A program made the translations under genes and the position numbers. A stretch of DNA of 64,000 nucleotides from a bacterium (GTDB taxonomy: Bacteria; Bacteroidota; Bacteroidia; Bacteroidales; Muribaculaceae), in NCBI GenBank assembly GCA_004561555.1, contig SFVH01000002.1:21203-85202 (forward strand), given 5' to 3'. This document shows, piece after piece, positions 23,960-32,231 of this stretch. Position 1 is the first letter of the stretch. Every line of letters starts with the position of its first letter. The notes under the pieces were generated by a model. The model saw only the letters and a program-made list of their open reading frames with translations. It ran no database searches and was not told the DNA's origin.

Positions 23960-25441
23960 ATGGCTAAAGAACTTAAAGAACTGACAAAACGCAGCGAAAA
24001 TTATTCGCAGTGGTATAACGACTTGGTCGTGAAAGCCGACCTTGCCGAGCAGTCTGCCGTGCGCGGTTGTATGGTTATCAAGCCTTACGGCTACGCTATT
24101 TGGGAGAAGATGCAGCGCGAACTTGACAATATGTTTAAGGCTACGGGGCACGTTAATGCTTATTTCCCGTTGCTTATTCCGAAATCTTTTTTGAGTCGCG
24201 AGGCTGAGCATGTGGAAGGCTTTGCCAAGGAGTGCGCCGTAGTAACCCACTACCGCCTGAAGAATGCAGAAGATGGCAGTGGCGTGGTGGTCGACCCGGC
24301 AGCTCGTTTGGAAGAAGAGCTTATTATCCGTCCTACTTCTGAAACAATCATTTGGAACACCTATAAAAATTGGATTAAGTCGTATCGCGACCTCCCTATT
24401 TTGTGTAACCAGTGGGCTAATGTGTTCCGTTGGGAGATGCGTACTCGTATGTTTTTGCGCACTGCCGAATTCCTTTGGCAAGAGGGTCACACCGCCCATG
24501 CCACTAAGGAGGAGGCTCTCGCTGAAGCTCGCAAGATGCTCGATGTGTATGCCGACTTCGCCGAACGCTTTATGGCTGTGCCGGTGGTGAAGGGAGTGAA
24601 AACCGCCAACGAGCGTTTTGCCGGCGCTCTCGACACCTTCACAATCGAGGCGATGATGCAAGACGGAAAGGCTCTGCAAGCAGGCACCAGTCACTTCCTC
24701 GGGCAGAATTTCGCCAAAGCGTTTGATGTGAAGTTTATCAACAAGGAAAATCAGCTCGAATATGTGTGGGCTACTTCTTGGGGCGTTTCCACCCGTCTGA
24801 TGGGCGCATTGATAATGACCCACAGCGACGACAACGGACTCGTGTTGCCGCCTAATTTGGCTCCGATACAAGTGGTGATTGTGCCTATCTATAAGAATAT
24901 GGACCAGCTCGCTGAGGTGTCAGCTAAGGTGGATGGTATTGTTGAGGGCTTGAAAGCCAAGGGTATTAGCGTGAAATATGATGATGCCGACAACAAGCGA
25001 CCGGGATTTAAGTTTGCCGACTACGAACTTAAGGGTGTGCCGGTGCGTCTCGCCATCGGTGCGCGCGACCTTGAAAACGGCACCGTGGAGGTGATGCGCC
25101 GTGACACTCTCGAAAAGAGTGTTGAGAGCCTCGACGGTATTGTGGAGCGTGTGGCTGACCTCTTGAAAGAAATTCAAGAAAATATCTACACCAAGGCACG
25201 CACTTTCCGCGATGCTCATATCTCTGTGGCTGACAGCTACGAGGAGTTTAAGGAGAAGATTGAGGCAGGCGGTTTTGTGCTCGCTCATTGGGATGGTACC
25301 ACCGAGACCGAGGTGAGGGTGAAAGAAGAAACGAAGGCCACCATTCGTTGCATTCCTTTGGATGGCAGCGACGAGCCCGGAACGTGTATTTTCACCGGCA
25401 AGCCATCAGCACGCCGTGTGATTTTCGCTCGCAACTACTAA
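23960..25441 (+). CDS. proS: Prolyl-tRNA synthetase (archaeal/eukaryotic-like type)
   Basis: 493-residue class II synthetase that charges tRNA-Pro. Motif 2 region reads RWEMRTRMFLRTAEFLWQEGHTAH; the segment RPTSE (124-128) and the TSHFLGQNFAK block are also typical. The short length and absence of the INS editing domain place it with the archaeal/eukaryotic-type ProS used across Bacteroidetes. The C-terminal zinc-like extension (ETKATIRCIPLDG) is present. Start chosen at MAKELKEL on promoter evidence. Confidence 0.96.
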   Translation: MAKELKELTKRSENYSQWYNDLVVKADLAEQSAVRGCMVIKPYGYAIWEKMQRELDNMFKATGHVNAYFPLLIPKSFLSREAEHVEGFAKECAVVTHYRLKNAEDGSGVVVDPAARLEEELIIRPTSETIIWNTYKNWIKSYRDLPILCNQWANVFRWEMRTRMFLRTAEFLWQEGHTAHATKEEALAEARKMLDVYADFAERFMAVPVVKGVKTANERFAGALDTFTIEAMMQDGKALQAGTSHFLGQNFAKAFDVKFINKENQLEYVWATSWGVSTRLMGALIMTHSDDNGLVLPPNLAPIQVVIVPIYKNMDQLAEVSAKVDGIVEGLKAKGISVKYDDADNKRPGFKFADYELKGVPVRLAIGARDLENGTVEVMRRDTLEKSVESLDGIVERVADLLKEIQENIYTKARTFRDAHISVADSYEEFKEKIEAGGFVLAHWDGTTETEVRVKEETKATIRCIPLDGSDEPGTCIFTGKPSARRVIFARNY

Positions 25442-25480
25442 AAAACAGTGCAAGGTGTAGGCTATTTCAAAAAATAGTGC

Positions 25481-25488
25481 TACCTTTG
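25481..25488 (+). promoter_or_regulatory. -7 element for tRNA-Thr
   Basis: TACCTTTG located 41 bases upstream of the tRNA-Thr 5' end. No convincing TTTG is at the expected -33 position. Confidence 0.5.
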
Positions 25489-25529
25489 CGCTTGAAATAA
25501 CGGCGACGCTTAGTGTGTTCGCCTATTAA

Positions 25530-25602
25530 GCCTGAATAGCTCAGTCGGTAGAGCATTTCATTCGTAACGAAAAGGTCAAGGGTTCGAGTCCCTTTTCAGG
25601 CT
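25530..25602 (+). tRNA. tRNA-Thr (anticodon CGT)
   Basis: 73-nt cloverleaf: acceptor GCCTGAA/TTCAGGC, D-arm AGCTC-AGTCGGTA-GAGC, anticodon loop TTCGTAA giving CGT, T-arm GGGTTCGAGTCCC, discriminator T. It reads ACG threonine codons. Confidence 0.93.
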
Positions 25603-25606
25603 CTCT

Positions 25607-25640
25607 GCAGGCTGCAATCTTCGGGTTGCGGCTTGCTTTA
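25607..25640 (+). terminator. Terminator of tRNA-Thr
   Basis: GCAGGCTGCAA (25607-25617) pairs with TTGCGGCTTGC (25626-25636), 11 pairs with two wobbles and a loop containing TTCG, followed by TTTA. Confidence 0.65.
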
Positions 25641-25785
25641 TTGATAAGGCTATTTGCACTCGTGTCATTAACATTTTTATCGGCAGACTGTCGGTTTGGT
25701 TAAGATTTATGAAATAGTCGCTACTTTTTATTGCGAGTTGCATAATTTTATATACCTTTACTAAAACTTTACTCTGATTGAAACA

Positions 25786-26043
25786 ATGACTCAAATCAAT
25801 CATAAGAAGAATAAAAAAATCAATACTCGCAAGATTACACGTCTTGTCATCGGGTCATTTATGGTGGCGTTTTATTTCGGGTTGGCATATGTGTTGTTCA
25901 CCAACCGATTGTTTGACAGTGTGTCGGTGCTCACATCGCGCATTGTGGGCGGGGTGCTCATCGTCTACGGCATCTTTAGAGGTTACCGTTTGGCTAAGGG
26001 TCTTGACTATACTTTCATCTATAGGGAGGACGATGACGAATGA
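25786..26043 (+). CDS. Small membrane protein of unknown function
   Basis: 85 residues: a strongly basic N-terminus (residues 1-20), two hydrophobic segments (about 22-42 and 49-66) and an acidic tail ending EDDDE, so most likely a small inner-membrane protein. No catalytic motif. Its stop overlaps the start of the PstS-like lipoprotein gene in an ATGA, so they are translationally coupled. In other Bacteroidales similar genes lie between TonB-system genes and a PstS-like protein, but exbB, exbD and tonB are not seen here. Confidence 0.7.
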   Translation: MTQINHKKNKKINTRKITRLVIGSFMVAFYFGLAYVLFTNRLFDSVSVLTSRIVGGVLIVYGIFRGYRLAKGLDYTFIYREDDDE

Positions 26044-27056
26044 AAAGCATTGCAAAAATATTACTGGCGGTAGTGGTGTCGGTAGTGGCTGTGGCTTGCG
26101 GTCCGTCGACTACCAAGCCCACAGCTTCGCAATTTAAAATCTTCTGTGACGAATCGGTGGAAAATATCCTTCGCCAGGAAGTGGAGGTGTATGAGATAAA
26201 ATATCCGGGAGTGAGAATCAGCCCGGTTTATACCGATGAGCGCACTATTCTTGACTCAATCAACGCCTTTAAGGCGAGGGTGGCTTTTGTGCCCAGTGAG
26301 CTGTCGGATGCTCAGAAGCGCATCCTCAAAGCTAATGATAAGAATTATTATTGTGTGCCAATGGCGGTAGACGCAGTGGCAATCATTGCCCATAAAGACA
26401 ACCCGGTGATTATGTTGTCGGTGAAGCAGTTGGGAGAGATCCTTACCGGTAAGGTGAAGGATTGGAACGAAATATCGCCGAGCTCGATGGGGGAAATAAA
26501 GGTGGTGTTTGACAACGAAGGGTCGAGCACTGTGAGATATATGTTGGAAAAAGTGACCGGAAGAAAGCCCTTCGGCAAAAATATCTATGCGCAAAAGACA
26601 AACAAAGAGGTGTTTCGTGCCGTGCAAGCCAACAAGGGTGCCATCGGCATCATCGGCGTGTCGTGGCTAAGTCGCGACCTTAGCGACATCGCCAAATGTC
26701 ACAACTATTCGCAAAACGAGATTGACGAGCTTGAGAAGGCGCAGCTCAACCACAACATCTATTCGGAAGAACTTGCCACTGATAGCGTAGACTACAGCAA
26801 GACAATACAGGTGATACCCATCCGTCGCAACGATTCGCCCTATCCCTACAAGCCATATCAGCTTGATATCTACACAGGCGACTATCCCCTGTTTCGCACC
26901 ATCTACGCCATCTGCACGGCTCCTGCAGGCACCCCTGAGCATGCTTTTTGCCGCTTTATCACAAGCATCCCGGGACAGAAGGTGCTACTCAACACCGGTG
27001 TGCTCCCTTCAAATATGCCTCCGGCTCGCTCAGTGAATATTGTGATGGATGAATAG
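26040..27056 (+). CDS. PstS-like substrate-binding lipoprotein
   Basis: 338 residues. Residues 1-20 form a lipoprotein signal peptide with lipobox AVAC (C20). The remainder follows the phosphate-binding PstS fold: FKIFCDESVENIL near the start, MAVDAVAIIAHKDNP, LTGKVKDWNEI and DNEGSSTVRYML, with the serine/threonine/arginine cluster that contacts the anion in PstS. No permease or ATPase genes (pstC, pstA, pstB) are next to it, so it may act outside classical phosphate uptake. It overlaps the preceding membrane-protein gene by 4 bases and precedes a TPR protein on the same strand. Confidence 0.8.
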   Translation: MKSIAKILLAVVVSVVAVACGPSTTKPTASQFKIFCDESVENILRQEVEVYEIKYPGVRISPVYTDERTILDSINAFKARVAFVPSELSDAQKRILKANDKNYYCVPMAVDAVAIIAHKDNPVIMLSVKQLGEILTGKVKDWNEISPSSMGEIKVVFDNEGSSTVRYMLEKVTGRKPFGKNIYAQKTNKEVFRAVQANKGAIGIIGVSWLSRDLSDIAKCHNYSQNEIDELEKAQLNHNIYSEELATDSVDYSKTIQVIPIRRNDSPYPYKPYQLDIYTGDYPLFRTIYAICTAPAGTPEHAFCRFITSIPGQKVLLNTGVLPSNMPPARSVNIVMDE

Positions 27057-27114
27057 GTAGGTTTTTAGAGAAATAAATAAAAATTAGTATAATCACATTA
27101 ATTATCAAGAAAAG

Positions 27115-28770
27115 ATGAAATTGAAATTTATTTTATCCTCAACCCTCATCGCAGGCTTGGCTTTTTCAGCCGCTGCCGATGGTTATCTTGACGGTGTGGA
27201 ATATTTCCAAGTCGGACAAGATGAAAACGCTAAAATCGTGCTCGACCAAACTCTTAACGACGCATCGACCAACAAAGCTGAAGCATACTATTATCTCGGA
27301 TGTATTGCCCTCAACAGCGGCGATAAAGCTCAGGCTCAGAAATATTTCGACCTCGGAGTGCAATCAAATGCCAATTATGCATTCAACTATGTAGGTAAAG
27401 GTAAATTAGCTCTCCTTGGCAATGACGCTAAGGCAGCTAAAGGGTTCTTCGGTCAAGCTGAAGGTTTCGACAAGAAAAACGTGCCCGTGAAAATCGGTAT
27501 CGCTCGCGCTTACTACGACGTCGACTCCGTGCTTTACAAGAAAGAGTTTAACAACTACCTCAAAGACGCTAAAAAGAAAGACAAAACCAACGGTGTTATC
27601 TATATCTTCGAAGGCGATATGTTCCGCGATCAAAAGGATTATGGTAAGTCGGCAGGCTACTACGAAATGGCTATCAACTACGATGCCGAAAACCCGATTC
27701 CTTACGTGAAATATGCGTCAACCTATTTCCATATCGCTCCCGATGTGGCTATCAGCAAGCTCAAAGAGATTGCCGACCGCAAGCCTAATTCATTGCTCTC
27801 TCAGCGCGAACTCGCAGAGAAATACTACGAAAACGGTCAATGGACCAAAGCCGCTGAGCAATATGGCAAGGTGATGGAAAATGCAAACCACTTCGACAGC
27901 GACGAGTCGCGCTATGTGGTGCTCCTCTACTTCGGCGAACGCTACGACGAATCGCTCGCTCTCGCCAATGAGGTGCTCGCTAAAGGCAATTCTCCTTTCT
28001 TGATGAAGCGTATGATTTTCCTTAATAAAGCCGCTCTAAAGAATTGGGAAGAAGCAGAGGTTGCCGGTGTGGACTTTTTCAACACTCCGCTTGAAGCTCA
28101 CTACACTTTCACCGCAAATGACTATTCCACCTATGCCGATGTGCTCGTTAACTTAAAACGTCATCTTGAGGCTGCTGCCGAATTTGAGAAAGTGATTGGC
28201 CTCGATGCTTCTCGCACCGACATCTATCGCAACATCTCCGCCGCCTACTCTAATGCCGCTGCTGCCGACCGCGACCCTGAGCTTTATCTCAAGGCTGCCG
28301 AAGCCTACCAGAAGTTTATCGATGCCGGCGAATATGGCGAATCTTACAAAGTTTCCGACCTCTTTACGCTCTCAGCTCGCTACCTTAACGTTATTGCTAC
28401 AAACCAAGACCCCGCAGTGAAGGAAAATGCTTACAACAAGGGATTGGAGGCTATTAACACGGTGCTTGAGAAGGCTGACCCGAACTACACTATCATGCAA
28501 CGTAAGGCGCGTATCATCCGCGGATTCACCGGTGAGGAAAACAAAACTAAAGAGTGTTGCGACGCCTATATCGCTACTGTTGACATTGCTAAGGCTCAAG
28601 AAGGTCTTGCTGAAGCAAAGCTTAACGCTGTGGTCAACGAAGCATACACTTATGTAGGTCTTTACTACGTTCAAGAAAAGGATGTAGATACAGCTAAAAA
28701 ATATCTCGAACAAGCATACACTGCCAATCCGTCTCCCGAATTCCGCAGTTATATCGATGGCTTGAAATAA
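27115..28770 (+). CDS. Exported tetratricopeptide-repeat protein
   Basis: 551 residues. Signal peptide about 1-21 (ending FSAAADG), then about ten TPR-like helical pairs, for example AEAYYYLGCIALNSGDKAQAQKYF and the C-terminal YTYVGLYYVQEKDVDTAKKYLEQAY. TPRs mediate protein-protein contacts, so a periplasmic scaffold is likely. It follows the PstS-like gene by 58 bases with no terminator between and is closed by a strong hairpin terminator. The partner is unknown. Confidence 0.85.
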   Translation: MKLKFILSSTLIAGLAFSAAADGYLDGVEYFQVGQDENAKIVLDQTLNDASTNKAEAYYYLGCIALNSGDKAQAQKYFDLGVQSNANYAFNYVGKGKLALLGNDAKAAKGFFGQAEGFDKKNVPVKIGIARAYYDVDSVLYKKEFNNYLKDAKKKDKTNGVIYIFEGDMFRDQKDYGKSAGYYEMAINYDAENPIPYVKYASTYFHIAPDVAISKLKEIADRKPNSLLSQRELAEKYYENGQWTKAAEQYGKVMENANHFDSDESRYVVLLYFGERYDESLALANEVLAKGNSPFLMKRMIFLNKAALKNWEEAEVAGVDFFNTPLEAHYTFTANDYSTYADVLVNLKRHLEAAAEFEKVIGLDASRTDIYRNISAAYSNAAAADRDPELYLKAAEAYQKFIDAGEYGESYKVSDLFTLSARYLNVIATNQDPAVKENAYNKGLEAINTVLEKADPNYTIMQRKARIIRGFTGEENKTKECCDAYIATVDIAKAQEGLAEAKLNAVVNEAYTYVGLYYVQEKDVDTAKKYLEQAYTANPSPEFRSYIDGLK

Positions 28771-28791
28771 TAAGTTTATCAGAATATTTTT

Positions 28792-28836
28792 AGGAGGGTG
28801 TGCCAAAAAACTGTTTTTTGGGACATCCTCCTTTCT
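28792..28836 (+). terminator. Terminator after the TPR gene
   Basis: AGGAGG (from 28792) pairs with CCTCCT (to 28832) and continues inward through GTGT/ACAT and an AAAAAAC-TG-TTTTTTG inner stem, followed by TTCTTAT. Confidence 0.7.
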
Positions 28837-28839
28837 TAT

Positions 28840-29302
28840 AAAAAAGTGTAACCGCCTCGTTAAGCGAGGAGGTGGAAACTCGCGGACGCCTGAAAGCGGT
28901 GTTGCGTCAGTGTCTGCCACAATCGCTTTCCCCCGCAAGCCAGACCTCAAACTCCGCAACGATGAAAAAATATCTGTTGCACAAAACAAGGTCATTGGAC
29001 CTTCTATGTCGACAACGGCATTGACGTTATGCGCCAAAAAAATTTCACTCGGGTAGTTTTTTAACATTTCAACCACCTTTTGCGGCTGACCCACTTTTCC
29101 ATGAATGTTGGTCAAGATTGGATAACAGCTAATCTCTCTGTAATTTTCAAATTCGGAAATTATAAACATAAAGAAATTAAGAAAGTTGACACTTCAAGAA
29201 TGGGGTATTAATAAATTTAATCATTGGTATAATATTGAGGTGGGAATTACAAAAATCCACTCAATATTATGCAATCTATTATAATGGGCAAGTCTTATAT
29301 CT
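28840..29302. other. Intergenic stretch with a possible decayed reading frame
   Basis: No intact gene is recognised. On the minus strand, 29169 down to about 28990 reads as a protein-like segment starting MFIISEFENYREISCY, with plausible codon use. It then runs into GC-rich inverted repeats (GAAAGCG at 28892-28898 with CGCTTTC at 28924-28930; CCTCG at 28855 with CGAGG at 28865) and overlaps the end of the TPR gene antisense. It could be the remnant of a lost gene beside fic. I cannot assign it to a family. Confidence 0.3.
29229..29270. repeat. Imperfect 14-bp inverted repeat downstream of fic
   Basis: ATAATATTGAG plus TGG (29229-29243, one bulged G) is complementary to 29257-29270. It lies 33 bases past the fic stop, where a terminator is expected, but no T tract follows on the minus strand. 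Either a Rho-independent-like terminator without U tract or a boundary repeat. Confidence 0.4.
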
Positions 29303-30112
29303 CTAAAACATAAAATTGAACCCTCTCTTCTGCGAAGCTTTAAACCTTTCAATCTCCAAAGAAAGTGATTTCTTCAACTGTCCTGCCATAAATTCCAAGA
29401 AAGGCTGGTTGGTTTCCTCGTCTTGACATTGGCGCAGAGAAAGGACATATTCTTCCCTATCTTCCTTAAATATCTTAGTAGGAAAAAGGTGATAGCAAAA
29501 TTGGAGGTAGTTCATCAGCAACCGAGCCGTTCTACCGTTGCCATCCACCCACGGATGTATGGTCACTAAATTAAAGTGGGCATTAAAGCTTAATTCATAT
29601 TGTTCCCGAAATGTTCCCACAGTCTTTTGCTTCTCTTGCAGTAGAGCGCAAAGTTCATCTACCTTAGCAGGAACTTTCAAATAGTTCATATAAGAATGTC
29701 CGCCAACACCAGCCGTAACACCACATAAACGGAAATCTCCTTTTGAAGAATCGAAAGAACCGCCCATTACACTGTGAACGCTGCCGGTAGTACGCATCAG
29801 CATTGCATTCAACCTTTTCAGAAAAGCAGGAGTTATAGGCACAAGGCTATCTGATTCAGTTTTGGCAAGTTCATACGCTTGCTTCAAATCTTCATTCATC
29901 AGATGATGCACAAGCGGTTTCCCTTTCGCCGTTACTCCCTCGTCAAAGAGAAGCTGCGTATCAAGCTCGGTCAACGTGGAGCCTTCTATAGCTGTGGAAT
30001 GGGTAATGAGAGAATAAAGGTAGTACTTATCATAGTCCACCGCTTCACTGATACCAAGTTTTTGAAACTTTTGGTACAACAGTTCTATTTCTTGCCAAAC
30101 ACCTTGTTCCAT
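29303..30112 (-). CDS. Fic family protein, class II (self-inhibited AMPylator type)
   Basis: 269 residues. The catalytic motif HPWVDGNGRTAR (H186 to R197) fits HxFx(D/E)GNGRxxR with tryptophan in place of phenylalanine. The N-terminal inhibitory motif S-x3-E-G is S39-TAI-E43-G44, which in class II Fic proteins blocks the gamma-phosphate site and keeps AMP transfer low. The beta-hairpin flap and C-terminal helices are present. Such proteins usually transfer AMP to a target protein; the target is unknown. No antitoxin gene is adjacent, consistent with built-in inhibition. The gene looks richer in A/T than its neighbours and lies next to tRNA genes and a decayed stretch, so horizontal acquisition is plausible. 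Confidence 0.9.
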   Translation of the reverse strand: MEQGVWQEIELLYQKFQKLGISEAVDYDKYYLYSLITHSTAIEGSTLTELDTQLLFDEGVTAKGKPLVHHLMNEDLKQAYELAKTESDSLVPITPAFLKRLNAMLMRTTGSVHSVMGGSFDSSKGDFRLCGVTAGVGGHSYMNYLKVPAKVDELCALLQEKQKTVGTFREQYELSFNAHFNLVTIHPWVDGNGRTARLLMNYLQFCYHLFPTKIFKEDREEYVLSLRQCQDEETNQPFLEFMAGQLKKSLSLEIERFKASQKRGFNFMF

Positions 30113-30142
30113 TACTTTTATTTAATAGGCTTTATTTCTTTT

Positions 30143-30174
30143 CAAAGGTAACTTATTTACTACGTTCAACCAAA
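30143..30174 (-). promoter_or_regulatory. Promoter of fic
   Basis: Minus strand TTTG (complement of 30171-30174), 20-base spacer, TACCTTTG (complement of 30143-30150); perfect consensus, about 31 bases before the fic ATG. Confidence 0.78.
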
Positions 30175-30287
30175 AGAAATAATGACTTACTGCTATATTT
30201 TTTGCACGTGTGGGGAAAATGTTGGGAAAATTCAAGCAAAAGAAAAAGCTAAGTGTTGAATTATCAAATACTTAGCTTTCTTTCTTG

Positions 30288-30371
30288 TACCCAGACCCGG
30301 GATCGAACCGGGATGGATTTTACTCCACTGGTGTTTGAGACCAGCGCGTCTACCGATTCCGCCATCTGGGC
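30288..30371 (-). tRNA. tRNA-Leu (anticodon CAA)
   Basis: Minus-strand class II cloverleaf, 84 nt, acceptor GCCCAGA with TCTGGGT, long variable arm, T-arm GGTTCGATCCC, anticodon loop CTCAAAC giving CAA for UUG codons. Third in a three-tRNA cluster. Confidence 0.93.
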
Positions 30372-30397
30372 ATAGACGCCAAATTTTTAGCAATCTG

Positions 30398-30482
30398 CGG
30401 AGAGAGAGGGATTCGAACCCCCGGAGGTGTTACCCTCAACGGTTTTCAAGACCGCCGCAATCGACCACTCTGCCATCTCTCC
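30398..30482 (-). tRNA. tRNA-Ser (anticodon TGA)
   Basis: Minus-strand class II cloverleaf, acceptor GGAGAGA with TCTCTCC, anticodon loop CTTGAAA giving TGA for UCA codons, long variable arm, discriminator G. Confidence 0.93.
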
Positions 30483-30528
30483 GAAAGTGTGTCCTCCTAC
30501 GAGGATTTGCTTCCATAAAGGAATCAAG

Positions 30529-30615
30529 CGGAGAGGACGAGATTCGAACTCGTGGTAGGATTACTCCTACGACAGTTTAGCAAACTGTTGGTTTCAGCCA
30601 CTCACCCACCTCTCC
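30529..30615 (-). tRNA. tRNA-Ser (anticodon GCT)
   Basis: Minus-strand class II cloverleaf, acceptor GGAGAGG with CCTCTCC, anticodon loop TTGCTAA giving GCT for AGC/AGU codons. First gene of the cluster, closest to the promoter. Confidence 0.93.
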
Positions 30616-30644
30616 GGTTGGTTGCTGAATTGCTTTTGCGAGTG

Positions 30645-30676
30645 CAAAGGTAATAAGCGAAATTGAATTGTGCAAA
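30645..30676 (-). promoter_or_regulatory. Promoter of the tRNA-Ser/Ser/Leu cluster
   Basis: Minus strand TTTG (complement of 30673-30676), 20-base spacer, TACCTTTG (complement of 30645-30652); perfect consensus 30 bases before the first tRNA. Confidence 0.8.
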
Positions 30677-30705
30677 TTTTTTGGTGTATATTTTTCGCGA
30701 TGCCG

Positions 30706-31722
30706 TTATTTTGCTCGTTTTTTCAGTTTGTTTGTGAATAATTTGAATAGTGAGCAACGCAGGGAGTCGATTAATGCGGCGAAGACATAAATGCAGATAC
30801 ATGCTACCACAAACATAGCGGAGAATTGCCATAGGTCCATGTTTTGCCATGCATTTAGGGCTGTAGGCTTAATCAGTCTCACCCAAATGTAGGGGTTCTT
30901 GTGGATTAGATAGACTGCGAATGCCGATGCTGCCAACTGATTGATAACTTTTGAGTGAAAATGAAGCGAGGCGAATGCCACAAATAGTGCTACTGAAGCG
31001 ACCACGACAGCCGGTGAGTTGTAGGCAAAAGCAAGGCGAGAGGGGATGATAGTTGCCATATATGCAATTACTGCTGTGGTGATAAGATATATTATGGTGG
31101 CGATGAGGCATACGGCTTTTCGATATCGCGATTGCATGTTGATGTGTTTACCTATATATCTTCCGATTAGATACATCATTATGAGATTGAGGATGGTATA
31201 GCCGGTGGGGTTGAAGTGTCCGTTGTTGAGCCATCCTGCATATATGTTAAACGAGGCGAAGGCTGCCACGAAGCATAATAGTTGCTTTTTGGAGAGCAAT
31301 TCAGCTCCTGCATTAAGAAACGGGCTGAGAAGCCATAGTCCGAGGTATGCAGGCACATACCATAGGTCGGAGTGGGTGAAGACAAGCCAGGCTGTTGCCC
31401 ATTGATTCCATTGCCATATCCCGTCGATAATCATCACAATAGAGACAATCGCCACGGAGTAAAAGAGACACTGACCGGTGAATCGCGAAAAGCTATGCCA
31501 TGAGGCTTTTATGCCGAAGAAGCCGGAGATGAGCGTGAAGCAGTTCACGCCAACTATTGTCAGTGCTTCAACGATGAGGCGCCAAATGTCGCGGTTGTCG
31601 TAGTCGGGTTGGCTGTCGAGCGGCAGTCCGAGCGATGCACCGTCGAGATGCACTCCTACCACTGCAAGCATCGCCACGATGCGGAGCAGCTCAAGATTGG
31701 ATTGTCGCTGAGATATGGGCAT
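30706..31722 (-). CDS. Acyltransferase family 3 membrane protein
   Basis: 338 residues from the ATG at 31722. About ten transmembrane helices; the N-terminal block NLELLRIVAMLAVVGVHL is the acyltransferase-3 signature with its membrane-embedded histidine. Members O-acetylate or otherwise acylate surface sugars such as LPS, capsule or exported glycans. No glycan-synthesis gene is adjacent, so the substrate is open. A TACCTTTG lies only 12-19 bases before the ATG, implying a very short leader if it is the true promoter. Confidence 0.85.
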   Translation of the reverse strand: MPISQRQSNLELLRIVAMLAVVGVHLDGASLGLPLDSQPDYDNRDIWRLIVEALTIVGVNCFTLISGFFGIKASWHSFSRFTGQCLFYSVAIVSIVMIIDGIWQWNQWATAWLVFTHSDLWYVPAYLGLWLLSPFLNAGAELLSKKQLLCFVAAFASFNIYAGWLNNGHFNPTGYTILNLIMMYLIGRYIGKHINMQSRYRKAVCLIATIIYLITTAVIAYMATIIPSRLAFAYNSPAVVVASVALFVAFASLHFHSKVINQLAASAFAVYLIHKNPYIWVRLIKPTALNAWQNMDLWQFSAMFVVACICIYVFAALIDSLRCSLFKLFTNKLKKRAK

Positions 31723-31733
31723 AGTGTTTTTTG

Positions 31734-31741
31734 CAAAGGTA
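31734..31741 (-). promoter_or_regulatory. -7 element for the acyltransferase gene
   Basis: Minus-strand TACCTTTG, with a TTTC 21 bases upstream. Transcription would start about 8-10 bases before the ATG, leaving almost no 5' leader. It is back-to-back with the rpsO promoter. Confidence 0.5.
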
Positions 31742-31793
31742 AGCAATTAATCAAATAATTTTGAAAAATTGAGGCATAAAAGTGAAGGTAAGT

Positions 31794-31824
31794 TTTGGTA
31801 ATTCAAAAAATTAGCGTACCTTTG
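31794..31824 (+). promoter_or_regulatory. Promoter of rpsO
   Basis: TTTG (31794-31797), 19-base spacer, TACCTTTG (31817-31824); consensus match about 50 bases before the rpsO ATG. Confidence 0.8.
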
Positions 31825-31873
31825 CAGACGCAAAACAAATAAATTTTTATTAACTTTTTAAAAACGTTTTAGA

Positions 31874-32149
31874 ATGCATTTAAGTTCTGAAGACAAGAAA
31901 GCGATCTTCGAGAAGTACGGTAAGTCTAATACTGATACCGGGTCACCTGAGGCTCAGATAGCATTATTTTCCATCCGTATTGCTCATTTGACTGAACACT
32001 TGAAGTCAAATCACAAGGATCATACAACAACCCGTGCTCTTAAGATGCTTGTAGGTAAGCGTCGTCGTTTGCTTGACTATTTGATTCGCACCGACATCAA
32101 TCGTTATCGTGCAATCATTGCCAAGTCGGAGTTGGGTATCAGAAAGTAA
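31874..32149 (+). CDS. rpsO: 30S ribosomal protein S15
   Basis: 91 residues, the normal size. It binds the central domain of 16S rRNA early in small-subunit assembly. Conserved blocks are TGSPEAQIALFSIRIAHLTEHLK and the helix HTTTRALKMLVGKRRRLLDYL. Single-gene unit with its own promoter and a terminator shared with the converging alpha-2-macroglobulin gene. Confidence 0.98.
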   Translation: MHLSSEDKKAIFEKYGKSNTDTGSPEAQIALFSIRIAHLTEHLKSNHKDHTTTRALKMLVGKRRRLLDYLIRTDINRYRAIIAKSELGIRK

Positions 32150-32173
32150 TCATTCGCTGAATGATTTTGACGC

Positions 32174-32213
32174 AAAAAGAGCGGCTGCATCAATCGATGT
32201 AGCCGTTCTTTTT
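32174..32213. terminator. Bidirectional terminator between rpsO and the alpha-2-macroglobulin gene
   Basis: A 17-base arm (32174-32190, starting with five A) pairs with 32197-32213 (ending in five T) with two wobbles and a 6-nt loop. The flanking A and T tracts let it work in both directions between two converging genes. Confidence 0.85.
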
Positions 32214-32231
32214 GTGGGGTATGGGGAGGCA

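Noticed and set aside
28372..29169. Single 265-codon minus-strand gene
   Set aside because: Its last half is antisense to the TPR gene and passes through that gene's terminator; only the first about 60 codons look protein-like.
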